This document shows, in pieces, positions 1 to 9,100 of a stretch of DNA of 64,000 nt. How positions within the stretch are numbered: the stretch's first letter is position 1; every line of letters begins with the position of its first letter. The position numbers and the translations under genes are program-made. The notes under the pieces were generated by a model that did no database searches, was not told the origin of the DNA, and worked only from the letters and a program-made list of their open reading frames with translations. Location of the stretch: assembly GCF_036541405.1 (NCBI RefSeq), contig NZ_JAZHFS010000009.1:1-64000 (forward strand). The letters are read 5' to 3'. The DNA comes from Clostridium_AD frigoriphilum (GTDB lineage: Bacteria; Bacillota; Clostridia; Clostridiales; Clostridiaceae).

Positions 1-442
1 CGCTATTAGTACTGCAGATAATGCAAAATTATTATGTGGGTTTGAACCTAAAGTTGCGATGCTTTCTTTTTCAACTATGGGCAGTGCAAAGCATGAAAAA
101 GTTGATAAAGTAGTGAAGGCTACTGAAATAGCAAAGAATGCTAGACCCGATTTACAAATTGATGGAGAACTTCAGTTAGATGCAGCTATTGTTGCTAGCG
201 TAGCAAAACAAAAGGCACCAAATAGTACTGTGGCTGGAAAGGCAAATGTTTTAATATTTCCAGATATACAATCTGGAAATATTGGATATAAATTAGTGCA
301 AAGATTTGCGAGGGCAAAAGCTATTGGACCAGTTTGTCAAGGATTTGCGAAGCCTATAAATGATTTATCAAGAGGATGCAGTGTGGATGATATAGTTAAT
401 GTTGTTGCAGTAACAGCAGTTCAAGCTCAAATTCAAAAATAG
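1..442 (+). CDS. pta: Phosphate acetyltransferase, C-terminal part (5' end outside window)
   Basis: Phosphotransacetylase converts acetyl-CoA and phosphate to acetyl phosphate in the cytoplasm, the step before acetate kinase. Only the last ~146 residues are in the window; the reading frame is open from base 2 with no start. The segment around bases 20-110 (TADNAKLLCGFEPKVAMLSF, then STMGSAKH) and the later IQSGNIGYK and GPVCQGF stretches are typical of the C-terminal half of the Pta family. It ends 23 bases before ackA, the standard clostridial pta-ackA arrangement, so the two are probably co-transcribed. Assignment is firm; total length cannot be judged. Confidence 0.95.
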   Translation, partial: AISTADNAKLLCGFEPKVAMLSFSTMGSAKHEKVDKVVKATEIAKNARPDLQIDGELQLDAAIVASVAKQKAPNSTVAGKANVLIFPDIQSGNIGYKLVQRFARAKAIGPVCQGFAKPINDLSRGCSVDDIVNVVAVTAVQAQIQK

Positions 443-471
443 TTATGAGATAATGAGGGGAGAAGATGTTA

Positions 472-1665
472 ATGAAAATATTAGTTATAAACTGTGGAAG
501 TTCATCGCTTAAGTACCAATTAATAGATATGGAAAATGAACAATGCGTAGCCCTGGGATTAGTTGAGAGAATAGCAACAAAGAAATCAATATTAACTCAA
601 AAGGTTGATGGAAAGAAATACATTATTGAAGAGCCTATGGAAAACCATACAGATGCTATTAGAGTGGTACTTGGAGCACTTGTAGATCACGAACATGGAG
701 TTATTAAAGACTTATCTGAAATAGGTGCAGTCGGACATAGAGTAGTTCATGGTGGAGAAAAGTATGCAAATTCAGTTATACTTAATGATGAAGTAATGAA
801 AGGTTTAGAAGAGTGTACAAAACTTGCACCTCTTCACAATCCAGCTAATATAATTGGAATTAATGCTTGCAAAGCATTGATGCCAAATACGAAAATGGTG
901 GCGGTATTTGATACTGCATTCCATCAAACTATTCCAGAGGTCGCATATATATACCCACTTCCATATTGGCTTTATACTGACCATAGTGTTAGAAAATATG
1001 GATTCCATGGAACGTCTCACAAATATGTTTCAGATAAAGCTGCAGAAATGATGGGTAAGGATATAAAAAAATTAAAATTAATAACTTGTCATTTAGGAAA
1101 TGGAGCAAGTATTTCTGCGATTCAAAATGGTAAGTCAGTAGAGACAAGTATGGGATTCACTCCACTTGAAGGAATGGCTATGGGCACTAGATGTGGAAGT
1201 ATAGACCCAGCTATATTAATATATATGATGAAAGAATTGAAATTAACAGTTGATGAAGTAGATAACTTAATGAACAAAGAGTCAGGTCTTTTAGGTGTAT
1301 CAGGAGTAAGTAGTGACTTTAGAGATGTAAATTCAGCTGCAACAAATGATGGAAATCAAAGAGCCCAACTCGCAATTGATATATTTTGTTATAAAGCTAA
1401 GAAATTTATAGGTGCTTATGCAGCAGTAATGGGCGGAGTAGATGCAATTATATTTACAGCCGGACTTGGTGAAAATTCTTCTAGAATAAGAGAGGGAGTA
1501 TGTAAGGGCCTAGAATTTTTGGGAGCAGTTTTAGATAAGTCAAAAAATAATGTTTCAGGAATTGAAGCCGAAGTAAACACCGATGATTCGAAAACTAAAA
1601 TATTAGTTATACCAACGAATGAAGAACTAGTAATTGCAAGAGACACTATGGCTCTTATAAAATAA
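472..1665 (+). CDS. ackA: Acetate kinase
   Basis: Acetate kinase transfers phosphate from acetyl phosphate to ADP, giving acetate and ATP; it is the main substrate-level ATP step of acidogenic clostridia. The 397-residue length fits the family. Visible motifs are the N-terminal NCGSSS phosphate loop, the catalytic FDTAFHQT segment (Asp147) and the GTRCGSIDP arginine region (Arg240). An in-frame ATG also lies at 466, but the GAGGGGAG ribosome site sits too close to it; the ATG at 472 has better spacing and gives the usual MKILVINCGSSS start. It follows pta by 23-29 bases. Confidence 0.97.
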   Translation: MKILVINCGSSSLKYQLIDMENEQCVALGLVERIATKKSILTQKVDGKKYIIEEPMENHTDAIRVVLGALVDHEHGVIKDLSEIGAVGHRVVHGGEKYANSVILNDEVMKGLEECTKLAPLHNPANIIGINACKALMPNTKMVAVFDTAFHQTIPEVAYIYPLPYWLYTDHSVRKYGFHGTSHKYVSDKAAEMMGKDIKKLKLITCHLGNGASISAIQNGKSVETSMGFTPLEGMAMGTRCGSIDPAILIYMMKELKLTVDEVDNLMNKESGLLGVSGVSSDFRDVNSAATNDGNQRAQLAIDIFCYKAKKFIGAYAAVMGGVDAIIFTAGLGENSSRIREGVCKGLEFLGAVLDKSKNNVSGIEAEVNTDDSKTKILVIPTNEELVIARDTMALIK

Positions 1666-1693
1666 AATTACTAAATTCTATGATAAATAATTC

Positions 1694-1722
1694 TTGACTT
1701 TTTATTGTATTGTTTATATAAT
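1694..1722 (+). promoter_or_regulatory. Promoter for yceD-rpmF
   Basis: TTGACT at 1694-1699 and a perfect TATAAT at 1717-1722 are separated by 17 bases, a near-consensus vegetative sigma-A promoter. Transcription should start near 1729 and yield a leader of about 130-140 bases before yceD. Confidence 0.8.
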
Positions 1723-1728
1723 AGACTG

Positions 1729-1869
1729 TGTTTGAAGTAAGTAAAAAACAATTTAGTTAGGAGGGACGCAGAAGCTTTGCTCGAGCTGTATAATTTTTTT
1801 ATACAAGATATAGAGATTTTCTTTATATGAGAAAAATCAATTAATATTTGGTTTTTCAGAGTGGATAGT
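1729..1869 (+). other. Long leader of yceD-rpmF with an orphan Shine-Dalgarno
   Basis: This leader contains AGGAGGG at 1759-1765 with no ATG behind it. The nearest candidate is a TTG at 1777 that would encode a 17-residue peptide ending in the TGA at 1828. Two short AT-rich hairpins follow: one around 1789-1804, one around 1815-1840 with a bulge. No known riboswitch consensus was recognised. The real downstream gene has no evident ribosome binding site of its own, which makes translational coupling or RNA-based control of yceD conceivable. Confidence 0.4.
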
Positions 1870-2370
1870 ATGGTAATAGACGTTTCAGAATTATTTAGTA
1901 ATAAAAAAGCAAGAAAAGAAATTGATTTAGATTTAGAAAAAGCTAAGTTTTGCTATGATAATGAATTTATACAATTTTCTAAACCAGTTAAAATGCATTT
2001 GACTTTAAAATCTAATGATGATGATATAGATTTAACTGGAAGTATTGATACAGAACTATTACTTGCTTGTTCTAGGTGTCTTGAGACCTTTTCTTATTTA
2101 ATACATATTGAATTAAATGAAAGATTGTCGAAAACTCTAAAGAGTGAAGATGAGGATATTATTTTTATTGAAGATGATAGATTAGATTTAAATGAGATTG
2201 TGGAAAATAATATCATTTCTATTCTGCCTATAAAAAGACTTTGTAATAAAGATTGTAAAGGCTTATGCCATCAGTGTGGAATTAATTTAAATCATAATAC
2301 ATGTAATTGTGTTATTGATGATATTGATCCAAGGTTGGCAAAATTAAAAAATTTGTTTTCAACTGATTAA
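1870..2370 (+). CDS. yceD: YceD family protein (DUF177)
   Basis: This 166-residue protein belongs to the YceD/DUF177 family, whose gene is very often directly upstream of rpmF and which is linked to ribosomal RNA/large-subunit metabolism without a defined reaction. Family features are the LLACSRCLETF segment and the C-terminal CKGLCHQCGINLN segment, two cysteine pairs likely to bind zinc. The start is uncertain: a GTG at 1861 and an ATG at 1870 are both in frame and neither has a clear Shine-Dalgarno. I chose the ATG because family members begin with a similar M-x-I-x-V/I-S sequence. rpmF follows after 12 bases. Confidence 0.85.
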   Translation: MVIDVSELFSNKKARKEIDLDLEKAKFCYDNEFIQFSKPVKMHLTLKSNDDDIDLTGSIDTELLLACSRCLETFSYLIHIELNERLSKTLKSEDEDIIFIEDDRLDLNEIVENNIISILPIKRLCNKDCKGLCHQCGINLNHNTCNCVIDDIDPRLAKLKNLFSTD

Positions 2371-2382
2371 GGAGGTGTTACA

Positions 2383-2568
2383 ATGGGAAATCCTGCTAGA
2401 AAATTTTCTAAAGGTAGAAGAGATTCTCGAAGAGCGCAAACATTTAAACTTGGTTTACCAGGAATAGTTGAATGTCCTCAATGCCACGATATGAAGCTTG
2501 CTCACAGAGTATGTAAAAACTGTGGATATTACAAAAATAGAGAAGTTGTTTCAATGGAACAAAAATAA
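2383..2568 (+). CDS. rpmF: 50S ribosomal protein L32
   Basis: L32 is a small zinc-binding protein of the large ribosomal subunit. The 61-residue product starts MGNPARKFSKGRRDSRRA and carries CPQCHD and CKNCGYY, an intact four-cysteine zinc site, so this is the zinc-containing form rather than the cysteine-free paralogue. An AGGAGGTG ribosome site lies 8 bases before the ATG. It is the last gene of the yceD-rpmF unit and is followed at once by a terminator. Confidence 0.97.
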   Translation: MGNPARKFSKGRRDSRRAQTFKLGLPGIVECPQCHDMKLAHRVCKNCGYYKNREVVSMEQK

Positions 2569-2569
2569 A

Positions 2570-2598
2570 AAGGAAAGTCGAAAGACTTTCTTTTTTGT
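2570..2598 (+). terminator. Rho-independent terminator after rpmF
   Basis: A 10-bp stem (2570-2579 with 2584-2593, one G-T pair) closed by a GAAA tetraloop runs into a T-tract. It lies 2 bases after the rpmF stop codon and ends the yceD-rpmF unit. Confidence 0.88.
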
Positions 2599-2695
2599 TT
2601 TTAAATACAAATATAATTATATTTGCATTTTAGCATTGTTAAGACTATAGATATTTAAATAATATGGTATATAATATAAGTAAACAAATAAATAA

Positions 2696-2731
2696 CCAAG
2701 TAAATAAATAGATATTTATTCGTTTATTTGG
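2696..2731 (+). promoter_or_regulatory. AT-rich inverted repeat upstream of plsX
   Basis: AATAAATA (2703-2710) and TATTTATT (2713-2720) form a perfect 8-bp palindrome with a 2-base centre. CCAA at 2696 and TTGG at 2728-2731 extend it imperfectly. It lies 21 bases downstream of a TATAAT (2670-2675) that could be a -10 box, so it sits in the presumed early transcript of plsX. An operator is possible. No fapR-like regulator gene is adjacent. Confidence 0.35.
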
Positions 2732-2754
2732 AAGATTCAAAGTGAGGTCTTAAA

Positions 2755-3762
2755 ATGGTAGTTGTTGTAGATGGAATGGGTGGAGATTTCTCTCCAAATG
2801 CTGTGGTTGAAGGTTGTATTGCAGCTATAAAAGAATACGATATAAATATATTAATAACTGGCAGTGAAGATTTAATAAGAGAAGAGTTAAAAAAGCATAC
2901 CTATGATACTAATAAAATAAAAATTATTAATGCCACAGAAGTTATTCATGTAAGTGAGCATCCGGTAATGGCTCTTAAGCGTAAAAAGGATTCTAGTTTA
3001 GTGAGGGCATTAAATCTTGTGAAAAGTGGAGAGGCAGATGCCGTTATTTCAGCGGGAAGTACGGGCGCGTTTTTGGCTGGATGTACGCTTATAGTGGGAA
3101 GAATAAAGGGGATAGATAGACCAGCACTCGCACCGGTAATGCCAGGTAAAAAAATGCCTTTTATGATTATTGATTGTGGAGCAAATGCAGAGTGCAAACC
3201 CAATTATTTATTGCAATTTGGAATTATGGGGAAAATATATTTTGAAAATATTTTAAATGTAGTTAATCCATCTGTAGGGCTTGTAAATATAGGGACGGAA
3301 GAAGAAAAGGGTAATGAACTTTCTAAAGCAACATTTAAGTTATTGAAGGAAGCAAATTTAAATTTTGTAGGCAATGTGGAAGCTAGAGAAATTCCAACTG
3401 GAGATGTTAATGTTTTAGTATGTGATGGGTTCACTGGAAATGTAATTTTAAAATTATATGAAGGTACTGTTGCTACTATATTTGATTTATTGAAAACAAG
3501 TATAATGGCATCATTTAGAAGTAAGATTGGCGGCATGTTGTTAAAGCCAGTCTTTAAAAAGTTTAAAAAAGATTTCGATTATAAAGAATATGGTGGAGCT
3601 GCATTTCTTGGAGTAAATGGTATTTGCATAAAAGCTCATGGAAGTTCAGATGCCAAAGCTTTTAAAAATGCAATTAAACAGGCAACAATATTTTATGAAA
3701 ATAATGTTGTTGACAAATTAAAACTAGAAATTGAAAAGCTATCAGATAAGGGAAAAGTATAA
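2755..3762 (+). CDS. plsX: Phosphate acyltransferase PlsX
   Basis: PlsX makes acyl-phosphate from acyl-ACP at the membrane surface, the first step of phosphatidic acid synthesis through PlsX/PlsY. The 335-residue protein has the family start VVVDGMGGDFSPNAVVEG, the central SAGSTGAFLAG and DCGANAECKP segments, and a C-terminal YGGAAFLGVNG segment. The upstream GAGGT is a modest ribosome site. It is followed by acpP and rnc, the common Firmicute plsX-acpP-rnc cluster, although fapR, fabD and fabG are absent here. Confidence 0.96.
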   Translation: MVVVVDGMGGDFSPNAVVEGCIAAIKEYDINILITGSEDLIREELKKHTYDTNKIKIINATEVIHVSEHPVMALKRKKDSSLVRALNLVKSGEADAVISAGSTGAFLAGCTLIVGRIKGIDRPALAPVMPGKKMPFMIIDCGANAECKPNYLLQFGIMGKIYFENILNVVNPSVGLVNIGTEEEKGNELSKATFKLLKEANLNFVGNVEAREIPTGDVNVLVCDGFTGNVILKLYEGTVATIFDLLKTSIMASFRSKIGGMLLKPVFKKFKKDFDYKEYGGAAFLGVNGICIKAHGSSDAKAFKNAIKQATIFYENNVVDKLKLEIEKLSDKGKV

Positions 3763-3814
3763 TCTGGATACTGATGATTATTATGTAACATAAAATACAA
3801 GGAGGTGAAAAATT

Positions 3815-4045
3815 ATGTTTGAGGAAATTAGAGTGTGCATATCATCACAATTAAATATAGACGAGGAAGAAATAAAAATAGAATCATCTTTTATGAATGA
3901 TTTAGGTGCAGATTCACTTGATATTGTAGAATTGATTATGGAACTTGAGGAAAAATATGATATAGAAATTCCTGATGAAGATGTTGAAAAAATTGTCACT
4001 GTTGGTGATATAGTAGAATATATTAAAGCTCATTCTGAGGAATAA
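3815..4045 (+). CDS. acpP: Acyl carrier protein
   Basis: The 76-residue acidic protein is an acyl carrier protein, the 4'-phosphopantetheine-bearing carrier of fatty acid synthesis. The attachment site is Ser34 in GADSLDIVEL, followed by the conserved acidic helix (MELEEKYDIEIPDED). An AAGGAGGTG ribosome site precedes the ATG. Its place between plsX and rnc matches other Firmicutes and supports the primary fatty-acid ACP rather than a specialised carrier. Confidence 0.96.
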   Translation: MFEEIRVCISSQLNIDEEEIKIESSFMNDLGADSLDIVELIMELEEKYDIEIPDEDVEKIVTVGDIVEYIKAHSEE

Positions 4046-4092
4046 GTGATATAACTGCGGATAAAATAAACTTCCGAGAAGGAGTAATGATT

Positions 4093-4794
4093 ATGAAAAA
4101 TGATATACAATTACAGGACCTTGAAAATAAACTGAAATTAAATTTTAGTGATAAGGATTTATTAAAAACTGCAATTACCCATAGTTCTTATGCAAATCAA
4201 AAAAAGAAAGTTGAGTTTAATGAAAGACTCGAGTTCTTAGGGGATTCAGTATTGCAGCTTATAATATCTGAACACTTATATAGTCGTTTTACGCAGAAAC
4301 CTGAAGGTTATTTAACTAAAATTAGGTCACTGATAGTGTGCGAAAATTCGCTTTGTGATATAGCCAATAGTTGGGAACTTGGTTTATATATGAACATGAG
4401 TAAGGGGGAAGAAATTACTGGCGGTAGAAATAGAGTGTCTATACTCGCCGATTGTGTTGAAGCAGTGCTTGCTGCTATATATCTAGATAAAGGAATAGAA
4501 TATTCTAAGGAGTTTATACTTAATAACTTTAAAACAACTATTGAGAAAGCAATTAATAATGAGATAATTTTAGATTATAAGACAAAACTTCAAGAGATAT
4601 TTCAGCAAAATGGAGAAGTTAATATCCGTTATGAGCTTGTAAAATTTGAAGGACCACCTCATAGACGAAAGTTTTTTGTTAATATTTTGATAAATGATTG
4701 TTTGAAAGGTTCAGGGCAAGGGTTTAGCAAAAAAGAAGCAGAACAAAATGCAGCTAAAGAGGTTATGGAAAGCACGGATGATGTACATGAGTAA
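4093..4794 (+). CDS. rnc: Ribonuclease III
   Basis: RNase III cleaves double-stranded RNA in rRNA precursors and structured mRNAs. The N-terminal endonuclease domain shows the signature ERLEFLGDSVLQ (about residues 45-56) and the second acidic motif ADCVEAVLAAIYLD. The C-terminal ~70 residues form a double-stranded RNA binding domain (YKTKLQEIFQQNG to KKEAEQNAAKEVM). Of two in-frame ATGs (4087 and 4093), the second has proper spacing from AAGGAG; the product is 233 residues. Its last bases overlap the start of the radical SAM gene. Confidence 0.95.
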   Translation: MKNDIQLQDLENKLKLNFSDKDLLKTAITHSSYANQKKKVEFNERLEFLGDSVLQLIISEHLYSRFTQKPEGYLTKIRSLIVCENSLCDIANSWELGLYMNMSKGEEITGGRNRVSILADCVEAVLAAIYLDKGIEYSKEFILNNFKTTIEKAINNEIILDYKTKLQEIFQQNGEVNIRYELVKFEGPPHRRKFFVNILINDCLKGSGQGFSKKEAEQNAAKEVMESTDDVHE

Positions 4795-5896
4795 TTTGCA
4801 TTATATTATTCCTATATTTGTACCGCATGAAGGCTGCCCCCATGAGTGTGTGTTTTGTAATCAAGATAGTATAACAGGAACAAAATCGAAAGTCGATGCA
4901 ATGTATGTGGAAAAAACAATAAATGAATACCTTGAAACAATAAAGAATGATGATGCTATCATTGAAGTGTCCTTTTTTGGAGGGACATTTACAGCTATAA
5001 AAATAGAAAAACAAATAGAATTATTAACTGTTGCTAAAAAGTTTAAAGATAATAATAAAATAAAATACATTAGGTTATCTACAAGACCGGATTACATTGA
5101 TGATAATATATTAAAAAATTTAAAAAAGTACTCTGTAGATATTATAGAACTTGGAGTCCAATCTATGGATGAAGAGGTGCTGTTAAAATCTGGACGGGGT
5201 CATACTGCGTCAGATGTAGAATATGCATCTAAGCTTATAAGGCAATATGGTTTCACTTTAGGACATCAAATAATGATAGGCCTTCCAGGAGATAATATAA
5301 CTAAAGATATTGAGACAACTAAAAGAGTTATTGCTCTTAAACCAGATATTTGCCGTATATATCCTGCTCTTGTGATTAAAAACACTCAAATGGAAAGAAT
5401 GTACATAGAGCATAAGTTTAACCCTTATTCACTAAGTGAGGCGGTAAATATAAGTAAGGTTATTTATATTATGTTGACCCAAAACCAAATAAATGTTATT
5501 AGAATAGGATTACAACCTACAAGCGAGATATCAGAGGGACATGATCTTGTTGCGGGTCCATTTCACCCTGCATTTAGAGAGCTAGTTGAGGGTAGTATAT
5601 ATAGTGATTTAATATATGATGTTATTATGAATAGTTTTAATAAAGAAATTATTTATGATAGGGCTTTAGTAAAAATTAATCCAAAAGATATTTCAAAGCT
5701 TTATGCTAATGGAAAAATTTATTTTAATGAACTAAAAAATAGATTGAAAACAATTTCTATAGATGTATCTCAAGATATTACAGTTAAACGTGGAAGTCTT
5801 AACATAAAAATAAAAGAACAGTGTATTATTATGACTATATATGAGTATGTGTCTATAAAGTATAAAAAAAATTCTGATTTAGTGTATAAAATATAA
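4787..5896 (+). CDS. Elp3-like radical SAM protein
   Basis: This is a radical SAM enzyme of the Elp3-related group, probably a tRNA- or nucleotide-modifying enzyme of unproven substrate. The iron-sulfur motif is CPHECVFC (Cys17, Cys21, Cys24). The FFGGTFTAI and STRPDYID stretches are typical of Elp3-type enzymes. Unlike full Elp3 it has only about 369 residues, and no GNAT acetyltransferase domain is recognisable at the C-terminus. The frame is open from 4748, but the ATG at 4787 overlaps the rnc stop (ATGAGTAA) and gives the natural N-terminus. ATG codons at 4778 and 4781 are alternatives. It probably shares a transcript with rnc. Confidence 0.8.
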   Translation: MSNLHYIIPIFVPHEGCPHECVFCNQDSITGTKSKVDAMYVEKTINEYLETIKNDDAIIEVSFFGGTFTAIKIEKQIELLTVAKKFKDNNKIKYIRLSTRPDYIDDNILKNLKKYSVDIIELGVQSMDEEVLLKSGRGHTASDVEYASKLIRQYGFTLGHQIMIGLPGDNITKDIETTKRVIALKPDICRIYPALVIKNTQMERMYIEHKFNPYSLSEAVNISKVIYIMLTQNQINVIRIGLQPTSEISEGHDLVAGPFHPAFRELVEGSIYSDLIYDVIMNSFNKEIIYDRALVKINPKDISKLYANGKIYFNELKNRLKTISIDVSQDITVKRGSLNIKIKEQCIIMTIYEYVSIKYKKNSDLVYKI

Positions 5897-5928
5897 TTTC
5901 AATTTTTAAAAGGTTAATAAAATATATA

Positions 5929-5958
5929 TTGCATTCAATAAATTTACAGTAATATATT
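5929..5958 (+). promoter_or_regulatory. Possible promoter for the small membrane peptide and smc
   Basis: TTGCAT (5929-5934) and TATATT (5953-5958) are 18 bases apart in the AT-rich gap after the radical SAM gene. The match is only moderate and such matches are common in AT-rich DNA. Confidence 0.35.
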
Positions 5959-6006
5959 CTTTTTTTATTTTAAAAAAAATTGAAAAATTAAAATATGAGG
6001 TGACGT

Positions 6007-6105
6007 ATGAAAAAGGCAAAAAGAGATAAATATACAAAGGTAATAATTTATGGCATTGTTTTTATTTTCACTATAGGTTTTGTATTGCCAATGTTATTCA
6101 GGTAA
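6007..6105 (+). CDS. Small single-pass membrane protein, 32 residues
   Basis: This open frame starts with ATG behind a strong GAGGTGA ribosome site (5997-6003) and encodes a 32-residue peptide. It has a lysine-rich N-terminus (MKKAKRDKYTK) followed by one hydrophobic helix (VIIYGIVFIFTIGFVLPMLF). The stop lies 16 bases before smc. The size and the basic-then-hydrophobic layout resemble the Prli42/DUF4044 class of tiny Firmicute membrane proteins. That similarity is by architecture only; the function here is unknown. It is easily missed because it is so short. Confidence 0.65.
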   Translation: MKKAKRDKYTKVIIYGIVFIFTIGFVLPMLFR

Positions 6106-6121
6106 AATAGGAGAGTGTTTC

Positions 6122-9100
6122 ATGTTCTTAAAATCAATTGAAATAAGAGGATTTAAATCCTTTGCAGATAAGACGGAGTTAACATTTGAGAAAGGTATTA
6201 CAGCAGTAGTTGGGCCTAATGGAAGTGGAAAAAGTAATATCTCGGATGCCGTAAGATGGGTCCTTGGAGAACAAAGTGTACGAAGCCTAAGAGGCGATAA
6301 AATGGAAGATGTTATATTTGCGGGTACACAGTTTAGAAAACCGGTGGGGCTAGCTCAGGTGTCGTTAACGCTTGATAATAGCGAGTCAGAATTGGATATT
6401 GATTATGCTAATGTAACTATATCGAGAAGATTATATCGTTCAGGAGAAAGTGAATATTTAATAAATAATACATCTTGTAGGTTAAAAGATGTTCAACAGC
6501 TTTTTATGGATACAGGAATAGGAAAAGAAGGATATTCAATTATTGGCCAAGGTAAAATAGATGCTATTTTAAGTGGTAAAGCTGAAGAAAGAAGAAAATT
6601 ATTTGAAGAAGCAGCAGGAATTGTTAAGTATAAAACAAGGAAAGAAGAAGCAGAAAAAAGACTAGATAACACAGATCAAAATTTAATTAGAATAAGTGAT
6701 ATCTTAAGTACTTATGAGGAACGATTAGAACCATTAATGAATGAAAGTGATAAGGCAAAAAGATTTCTAAAGCTTTTCGAAGAATTGAAAAGCAAAGAGG
6801 TTAGCATAATTATTGATTCTATTACTAAAGTAGAAGAAAGAATCAAAGGATTACATGATGAATTAGATAATTTGCAGGTACAAGTTGTAAAAACTACGGA
6901 AGAAAAAATATCTTTTAAGAAAGATGTTGAATTATTAAATGATAAGTTTGAAAAATTTGAAAATAAAAGCCAGGAAGAAAAACAATTATTTTATGATAAT
7001 AAGATAATATATCAAAATAATATTTCACAAATAAATATTCTTCATGAGAGAATAGAAAATTTGGAAAAAGTCATTGATAAAACAACTAATGAAAGTTGTA
7101 TAACTCATAAAAGTTTGTTAGAACTTAAAAATAATAACACAAAAGCCGAGGACTCATTAAATAATATAAAAAATATTCAAATAGAAATAGATGAAGGAAT
7201 CAAATCAGAAGAAATAAAAATAAAAACGATTCAGGAAAACATAGAAATTGAAAGCAATGAAATTAAATCGCTTAAGGAAGAAAAGCAAAATAATATTAAC
7301 GGAAATATGGTGTCTAGCAATAGTTTGTTATTATTAAATAATAATATAGATATATCTAAAAATAGACTGATTATGCTTACAAATACTATTGAAGACCTTG
7401 AAAATTCAATAAAAGTGAACCTTACTACAAAAATAACGTTTGAAAATGAAATGAAAGAAGTAAGGCACAAAATAATACAATGTCAAAGTAAACTTGATGA
7501 AAATAAAATCGAAATTATTAAACTTCAAAATATTTTAGCTATAGATGAAAAAGATATGAAGAATTGTAGTTTTAAAATTAACAAAGCGGAAGCTAATTTT
7601 AATGTACTTACAATGCTCGAGAAAAAACATGAAGGTTATAATAAATCGGTAAAGAACTTAATGCAAAACGTTAATGAAGGTAAGATAGGTAATGTTCATG
7701 AATGTTTTGTACTTGGTGAAATTATAAGGGTCGAAAAGTATTTGGAAGTGGCTTTAGAAATTGCTTTGGGTGGTACTATATCACACATAATAACTAAAGA
7801 TGAAAATGTGGCAAGATTATTAATAAATTATTTAAAAGCAAATAAACTTGGACGTGCGACATTTTTACCCTTAAACATTATTAAAGGCAGAAAGATTATC
7901 ATTGATAATGAAACTAAAAGTAATTCAGGTTTTGTAGGAATAGCAAGCGAACTTATAGAGTATGATAAAAAATTTAGTGAGGTTATGGCATTTATTTTAG
8001 GTAGAACAATTATTTGTAAAGATATGGATTCAGCTTTACAGATATCAAAATGTAATAATCATAGGATTAAAATTGTTACGCTATCGGGTGAGATTATAAA
8101 TGTTGGCGGGTCACTAACTGGTGGAAGTATATATACAAAAACTTCAAGTATAATTGGAAGAAAAAGAGAACTTAAAGAATTAGATAAGGATTTATCAACT
8201 CTAAAAAAAGAAAATATTATTTATCTAGAAAAAATAAAAAAAGGTAAAACTGAAATTTTAAGATATGATGATGAAAATTTAAAAATTAGAGAAAAAATTC
8301 ACTTTGAAAACATCGAGGTAGCAAAAAAAGAGGCTAAAATAAACTCAATAGTGGATGATACAAATAGATTGCAAAGCAATAGTAAAAATTCAAAGATTGA
8401 AAAATCTTTAGAAGATAATAAACTTAAAAAAGGATATATAGAAATTGAAGAAAAGAATATGCTAGTTACTAAGTTCACGCATTTAAAAGACGAAATAGAT
8501 GAAAATTTAAATAGAATTGAATTTAAATTAAAAGATAAATTGCAAGAAATTGACAATATAAAAGAAGTAATTACAGAGTCTAAGATAAAAAAAGCGCAAG
8601 TCTATGAGACGTTACGTAATAAGGAGTCTGAAATTAAAAGATTGAATTTAGACATAGTATCTCGAAGTGAAAAGATAATTATATATTCTAGAGAAATAGA
8701 AGAAGCTATAAAAAATAAAGAAACAAGTGTATGTTCAATTCAAAGTGTAGAAAAAAAGGCAAATGAAATATTGATTAACATAGAAGAAATGAAAAAAAAC
8801 TTTGATGATTATGAAATTCAAAGGATTAAGATTAAAGATAATATAAAAACAAATGTGGATCAGTTTGATAATGTTACGTCGATACTTGAAAAAACGGAAA
8901 AAAGTTTATATAAGTGTCAATTAGCTCTAGCAAAAGTAAGTATGGAAAAGGATAATTACTATAAAAAATTAAATGAAGACTTTGAACTAACATATGCGGA
9001 GGCTCTAATATTTAAAAAAGAAATTGATGATATTTATAAGCTTAAAAATGAAATAGCAAAATTAAAAGAGGATATAACACTTCTCGGTAAAATAAATGTA

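Noticed and set aside
3204..3536. 110-residue frame antisense to plsX, and similar antisense frames such as 43947-44420 and 23538-24128
   Set aside because: They lie opposite strongly supported genes, have no ribosome site and show the serine/isoleucine/phenylalanine-rich composition expected of the complement of AT-rich coding DNA.
4748..4786. Upstream extension of the Elp3-like gene
   Set aside because: The additional residues overlap the end of rnc in another frame and do not resemble family N-termini; the ATG at 4787 is better placed.
6080..6121. Longer smc reading frame starting upstream of the ATG at 6122
   Set aside because: The extension overlaps the small membrane-peptide gene and lacks a ribosome site; SMC proteins begin at MFLKSIEIRGFKSF.
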